From assembly GCA_938091745.1 (NCBI GenBank), contig CALLJK010000021.1, positions 1 to 45,045 of the forward strand: a DNA stretch of 45,045 nucleotides, in the 5' to 3' direction. Under the pieces are notes generated by a model, which saw only the letters and a program-made list of their open reading frames with translations, searched no databases and had not been told where the DNA came from. The position numbers and the translations under genes are program-made. Within the stretch, counting starts at the first letter, position 1. Each line of letters opens with the position of its first letter. This document shows, piece after piece, positions 40,915-45,045 of this stretch. The DNA comes from Candidatus Bipolaricaulota bacterium (GTDB taxonomy: Bacteria; Bipolaricaulota; Bipolaricaulia; RBG-16-55-9; DRXL01).

Positions 40915-43320
40915 ATGCGTGAGATCAGGACAGCAGCAGTCTTAGGTGCAGGCACAATGGGCGCAGGAATTGCGGCGCTTTTAGCGGGCGTGGGGATTAA
41001 AGTTCATTTGTTGGACATAGTGCCCAGAGAGTTGACTCCCGAAGAGAAGGCCAAGGGACTTACTCTGCAAGACCCCGTCGTGCGCAATCGTATCGTCAAT
41101 GCGGGGCTGCAGCGAGCTTTGAAAGCCAGTCCGGCGCTCTTCTTTGACACAAATGATGCCCAGCTCATCACCGTCGGGAACACTGAAGATAACTTGGATC
41201 GTCTTGGAGAAGCCGACTGGATCGTCGAGGCCGTCTTCGAGCGCTTAGACGTCAAGCAAGATACGTTCGCTAAGATCGAAAAGTTCAGAAAGAAAGACTC
41301 TATCGTCAGCTCGAACACCTCCGGGATCGCGCTCAAAGCGATCACGCAGAAGTCGTCGCCGGAGCTGAAGCGTCATACGCTTATTACGCACTTCTTCAAC
41401 CCCGTGCGGTATATGAAGCTCTTAGAGATCATCCCCGGTGAGGAGACCGACCCGGAGATCGTCAAGTTTATGATGGACTTCGCCGAGCGGCGCTTGGGCA
41501 AGGGGGTCGTCCTCGCGAAAGACACGCCCAACTTCATTGCAAATAGAATCGGGATCTTCGGGATCTCGTATCTGCTCAAAGTGATGCAAGAAGAAGACTA
41601 TAAGATCGAAGAGATCGATGCGATCTTCGGGCCGGCGCTCGGGCGCCCTAAGAGCGCCGTCTTCAGAACTGTAGACTTAGTCGGCTTAGATGTCATGGCC
41701 GACGTGATGAAGAATATCTATGAGAATCTCCCGCACGACCCTATGCGCGAGGTCTATCGTCTGCCCTCATTTGCGCAGACGATGCTGCAACGAGGGCTAT
41801 TGGGCCGCAAGGCCGGCAAGGGTTTTTATCAAGAGAAGACGGTCAACGGCAAGAGAGAGTTCTGGGTCTTCGACTATAAGACTTTAGATTATCGCCCTCA
41901 AGAGAAGTTCGACTATCCGTCGCTCGCGAAGGCGAGCCAGCAGTCTAGCGTGGGCGAGAAGATCAAAGCTGTTGTGTATTCTGACGACCGCGCGGGACGC
42001 ATCGCCTGGAAAGTGCTCTCAGAGACTCTACTCTATTCCGCGCGGCTCATCCCAGAGATCTCCGATAATATCTATTCTATCGACAACGCGATGAAGTGGG
42101 GGTTCAACTGGGACCTGGGGCCGTTTGAGACCTGGGATGCCATCGGGGTCAAAGAGTCTGTGGAGCGGATGCGGCGCGAGGGCAAACAGATCCCACAGAT
42201 CGTTGAAGATCTGCTCGCACGCGGGGAGAGCTTCTATCAAAAGAAAGAGAGCAAGAAGCTCTACTTCGACGTACAAACAAAGGGCTATCGCGAGGTGCCT
42301 CGCCCTGCAGGTGTGCTGATACTCTCCGAGTTGAAAGAAGACAAGAAGCGCATTATCAAGGAGACGCCGGGGGCGTCCTTGATAGATTTGGGCGATGGCG
42401 TGGCGTGCTTAGAGTTTCACACATACATGAACGCCGTGGACGCCGACATCATCGAGATGTTGAGTGCTTCGCTCGAAGAGGTCCGCAAGCGCGATCTCGT
42501 TGGCTTAGTGATCGGGAACGAAGGTCAAAACTTCTGCGTTGGAGCGAACATCGGGCTGATCTTAGGAGCAATTCAGAGCAAGGCGTGGGAGCAGCTGGGG
42601 CAGATGGCCAAGGCGTTCCAGGACGCCAACATGGCTATTAAGTACTTTGAGAAGCCCGTGGTCGCTGCGCCGTTCAATATGACGCTCGGTGGCGGCTCAG
42701 AGATTGTTTTACACTGCGCGCGGGTGCGGGCGCATTGTGAACTCTATATGGGCCAAGTCGAGTTTGGCGTCGGGGTCATCCCCGCAGCCGGAGGCTGCAA
42801 AGAGCTCTGGGCACGACAATTAGAAAACCTCCCCGAAGACGCGAATATCGATCTCTTCCCGTTCTTGCAGCGCGTCTTTGAGCTCATCGGCTTAGCGAAG
42901 GTCTCGACAAGCGCTAAGGAAGCCAAGAAGCTTGGGCTCTTGCGTCGCGACGACAAGATCACCATGAACAGAGATCGTCTCATTGCTGACGCGAAGAACG
43001 ACGTCTTAGCGTTGGCAATGATGGGGTATGAGCCGCCGCGACCAAGAAAGCTCAAGGTCACTGGGCGCAGCGGCTACGCAGCTCTTCAGATTGCGATCAA
43101 GAACTTCCAGTGGGCCAAGCGCATTACTGATCACGAGGCGCTGATGGCACAAAAATTAGCGCGGGTGCTGACCGGTGGCGACGTCCCGCCGGGAACAGAA
43201 CTGACTGAGCAGCAGATGCTCGACTTAGAGCGTGAAGAATTTCTGTCGCTCTGCGGGACGCAGAAGACTCAAGAGCGCATTCAACATATGCTTGCGACGG
43301 GGAGGCCACTACGGAACTGA
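40915..43320 (+). CDS. Fused 3-hydroxyacyl-CoA dehydrogenase / enoyl-CoA hydratase
   Basis: The 801-residue protein begins with an NAD-binding domain (VLGAGTMGAGIAALLA, residues 9-24), followed by 3-hydroxyacyl-CoA dehydrogenase domains to about residue 430, then an enoyl-CoA hydratase/isomerase domain from about 465 (NFCVGANIG near 542). This order is the reverse of E. coli FadB and resembles FadN of Bacillus. With the thiolase upstream it completes the central steps of beta-oxidation. Confidence 0.93.
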   Translation: MREIRTAAVLGAGTMGAGIAALLAGVGIKVHLLDIVPRELTPEEKAKGLTLQDPVVRNRIVNAGLQRALKASPALFFDTNDAQLITVGNTEDNLDRLGEADWIVEAVFERLDVKQDTFAKIEKFRKKDSIVSSNTSGIALKAITQKSSPELKRHTLITHFFNPVRYMKLLEIIPGEETDPEIVKFMMDFAERRLGKGVVLAKDTPNFIANRIGIFGISYLLKVMQEEDYKIEEIDAIFGPALGRPKSAVFRTVDLVGLDVMADVMKNIYENLPHDPMREVYRLPSFAQTMLQRGLLGRKAGKGFYQEKTVNGKREFWVFDYKTLDYRPQEKFDYPSLAKASQQSSVGEKIKAVVYSDDRAGRIAWKVLSETLLYSARLIPEISDNIYSIDNAMKWGFNWDLGPFETWDAIGVKESVERMRREGKQIPQIVEDLLARGESFYQKKESKKLYFDVQTKGYREVPRPAGVLILSELKEDKKRIIKETPGASLIDLGDGVACLEFHTYMNAVDADIIEMLSASLEEVRKRDLVGLVIGNEGQNFCVGANIGLILGAIQSKAWEQLGQMAKAFQDANMAIKYFEKPVVAAPFNMTLGGGSEIVLHCARVRAHCELYMGQVEFGVGVIPAAGGCKELWARQLENLPEDANIDLFPFLQRVFELIGLAKVSTSAKEAKKLGLLRRDDKITMNRDRLIADAKNDVLALAMMGYEPPRPRKLKVTGRSGYAALQIAIKNFQWAKRITDHEALMAQKLARVLTGGDVPPGTELTEQQMLDLEREEFLSLCGTQKTQERIQHMLATGRPLRN

Positions 43321-43400
43321 GTGAACTTGGCGATGCGTTGGTCGTAGCTATAGAATTGATGTTGTGATTCAGGCTGTTTCTATGTGAAAGGAGGGTTACG

Positions 43401-44297
43401 ATGTATACGCGCATCTTTAAGTTTCTCGTGCTAGGTACGGCTCTAGTGGTGCTTGCGTGGCTAAGCGGGCACAACGGACAGTTCGGCATGGCGCAGAGCT
43501 GTAGCATCGTGGTCTTTGGGGATCAGCTTAACCAACGAGTTATTGACCAAGTCCCAGCAGGAGCTATCATTTGCGTTATGGGAGGAGAGGCGAAGCAGAG
43601 CTTGCGCATCAACAAGAGCTTGACGCTCCTCGGGGTATCTAAGCCTGTTGTCAAATCATCCGCGCCGGGTTATCCCGCTCTTCGCATCGAGAGTCAAGCC
43701 GAGATAGACGTTACTATATTGGGGATAACCTTCATTGGAGCCCCAGACTATAGCGATAGCAGGGAGTGTGTGCTGGAGGCTCCTCTTTGGACCTGCCCAG
43801 ATGTTATCGATATCCGTGGCCAATCCCGCGTCACGTTGCTCCAAGTCATTCTCAGCGAAGGTCGAGATGGCCTGCATATAGAAGGGGCAGCTCGCGTAAC
43901 AGTCAAAGAGAGCATCATCGATGAAAACAGAAGACACGGCGTTTTAGTACGAGACTCAGCGAGAGCGGCTTTGACCCAGAAGACAAGGATACAGAGCAAT
44001 GGGACGTCTGATCGATGCTCCAAGCCCGAGGTGTTCTGCAATGGTATTGAAGTCCAAGGGCAGGGAAGAGTAGAGCTGACTGATGCACGGATTTGGACTA
44101 ATACCGATTGGGGAATCAGCGCTGTGCTCAAGCAGTGTGGATATGGAGAGGATAGCTTCTCTGGGCAGGTGACCTTTCAAGGGGAGACCCTCATCGATAG
44201 CAACAACAGATCAGGCAATCAAGACGGCAAGGGCAACCCCGGCAATCACCCGTGGAACAAGCCCGAGGTGGCCGACGGGCAAGTCTGCTTGCCGTGA
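43401..44297 (+). CDS. Secreted right-handed beta-helix-like protein (NosD/pectate-lyase-like fold)
   Basis: The 298-residue protein starts with a signal peptide (about residues 1-31) and then has repeated strands such as IDIRGQSRVTLLQVILSE and IEVQGQGRVELTDARIW, typical of parallel beta-helix proteins like NosD. It is short for NosD and shows no catalytic residues I recognise. Function unknown; surface or periplasmic location is likely. GAAAGGAGGG precedes the ATG. Confidence 0.7.
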   Translation: MYTRIFKFLVLGTALVVLAWLSGHNGQFGMAQSCSIVVFGDQLNQRVIDQVPAGAIICVMGGEAKQSLRINKSLTLLGVSKPVVKSSAPGYPALRIESQAEIDVTILGITFIGAPDYSDSRECVLEAPLWTCPDVIDIRGQSRVTLLQVILSEGRDGLHIEGAARVTVKESIIDENRRHGVLVRDSARAALTQKTRIQSNGTSDRCSKPEVFCNGIEVQGQGRVELTDARIWTNTDWGISAVLKQCGYGEDSFSGQVTFQGETLIDSNNRSGNQDGKGNPGNHPWNKPEVADGQVCLP

Positions 44298-44350
44298 AGG
44301 AGAAGAGCTTTCAGCGGTCAGCAACAGCAAAAGTTAAGAAGGAGGTAAAC

Positions 44351-45045
44351 ATGAAGCGTTTTGTCTTCGTCGCGGCTTCCTTTGCGGTGCTCGTTCTCGT
44401 TACGTCGTCAGCTCCGGTGCTCACCCAGCCGACAGGGCAAGTCATCGTGAAAGTTACGCTCGGCGAAAAACCTGCTGATGCGTTGATCTTTGCCATAGAT
44501 CGCTTCGGCAAGGCTTTCATCGCGTATACTGATCTCAAAGAGATTGGTCTGGCTCGGTTGACGCTGCCCCAAGAGCAATATACGCTGATCGTCGATCGTG
44601 GCGCGGGCTTTACAGCCAAACCCTTCGCGCAAGAGATCACCGTGCAAGCAGGCAAGACCCTTGAACTTACAGCTGCGCTTGAGCGCGCGTTCTCGCCCGC
44701 AAAAGAATGGGGCTATTACTCAGCAGATTTGCATGCTCATAGCAACGCAAGTCTCGATGGGCATACGCCCATAGAGCAGCTCGTGCTCGTGCAGCTCGCG
44801 GCTGACTTAGACTTGGTCTTTATCAGCGATCACGAGACGATTGCTGGGCACGAGCTGTTCGCCAAGACCGCACAAATGCGCGGCGTCCCCGCGATCTTGA
44901 GCGAAGAGATCACGACCCCGCAAGGGCACTGGAACGCTTACCCGTTACGCTGCGCTGTCACGTATGCTCCCGACAAGAACCCCAAAGATTACTTTGCCCA
45001 AGCGCGCGCCTGCGGCGCTCAGATCATTCAAGCCAATCACCCTGG
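44351..45045 (+). CDS. Secreted PHP-domain metal-dependent phosphoesterase-like protein (partial)
   Basis: The first 231 residues are present; the gene continues past the window. A signal peptide (about 1-25) is followed by a beta-rich region (about 27-110), then a PHP domain with SADLHAHSNASLDG and FISDHETIAGHE, which carry the metal-binding His and Asp residues of this family. A strong AAGGAGGT precedes the ATG. PHP domains hydrolyse phosphoesters in many contexts; an exported form is of unknown substrate. Confidence 0.82.
   Translation, partial: MKRFVFVAASFAVLVLVTSSAPVLTQPTGQVIVKVTLGEKPADALIFAIDRFGKAFIAYTDLKEIGLARLTLPQEQYTLIVDRGAGFTAKPFAQEITVQAGKTLELTAALERAFSPAKEWGYYSADLHAHSNASLDGHTPIEQLVLVQLAADLDLVFISDHETIAGHELFAKTAQMRGVPAILSEEITTPQGHWNAYPLRCAVTYAPDKNPKDYFAQARACGAQIIQANHP

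Overview
The window is a dense, moderately GC-rich bacterial chromosome segment that carries nearly all of a bacterial-type Wood-Ljungdahl (reductive acetyl-CoA) pathway. The combination of folate-linked methyl-branch genes, a bacterial AcsB with its N-terminal domain, hdrCBA-mvhD-metVF, and no pta/ackA in view suggests an uncultivated anaerobic, probably thermophilic lineage of the Acetothermia/Bipolaricaulota (OP1) type. That placement is an inference from gene content; no rRNA or other marker is present.

Layout. 1-2582 (minus): a polysulfide/tetrathionate-reductase-like molybdoenzyme operon with a ferredoxin subunit, a NrfD membrane subunit and a Tat-exported catalytic subunit cut by the window edge. 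2690-5800 (minus): hypF and hypC, with a small DUF559 nuclease gene wedged between them. 5972-16899 (plus): a carbonyl-branch operon, cooC, cooF-like ferredoxin, FAD/NAD oxidoreductase, acsB, acsC, acsV, a second cooC, acsD, acsE. 16916-17572 (minus): a toxin-antitoxin pair. 17656-22252 (plus): cooS, a DUF3786 gene and a cysteine-type formate dehydrogenase, joined by ATGA overlaps. 22249-23001 (minus): a MetE-like zinc protein. 23065-25642 (plus): folD and a two-gene sodium:solute symporter. 25737-34446 (plus): hdrC, hdrB, a double-length hdrA, mvhD, metV, metF and fhs. 34634-37956: AMP-forming acetyl-CoA synthetase and an OFA-family transporter. 38053-39736: a cysteine-rich lipoprotein, a membrane rhodanese and a DsbA-like protein. 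39748-43320: thiolase and a fused 3-hydroxyacyl-CoA dehydrogenase/enoyl-CoA hydratase. 43401-45045: a secreted beta-helix-like protein and a partial PHP-domain protein.

The parts fit together as follows. FdhA, Fhs, FolD and MetFV convert CO2 to methyl-THF. AcsE and the AcsCD corrinoid protein carry the methyl group to AcsB, and CooS supplies CO. CooC and AcsV mature or reactivate these enzymes. The HdrABC-MvhD genes next to MetVF suggest an electron-confurcating or -bifurcating methylene-THF reductase. The acetate-activation genes and the sulfur-type respiratory reductase leave open that the pathway runs oxidatively.

The most unusual structure is a set of GC-rich palindromic repeats in two families. 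Type A has ends GACCTAACCCC...GGGGAGAGGTC and type B has ends GGCCCTCACCCC...GGGGTGAGGGCC. Counting one looser hairpin, there are about 14 copies. They sit between operon genes and also in frame inside hypF and hdrA, and they supply stop codons, ribosome binding sites and C-terminal tails to many genes. The DUF559 nuclease gene lies exactly between the left and right halves of one type A copy, so the short repeats may be gene-less derivatives of a nuclease-carrying element. No stretch longer than 300 bases lacks a gene. The longest gaps are 5801-5971 and 34447-34633. I see no tRNA, rRNA or CRISPR array.
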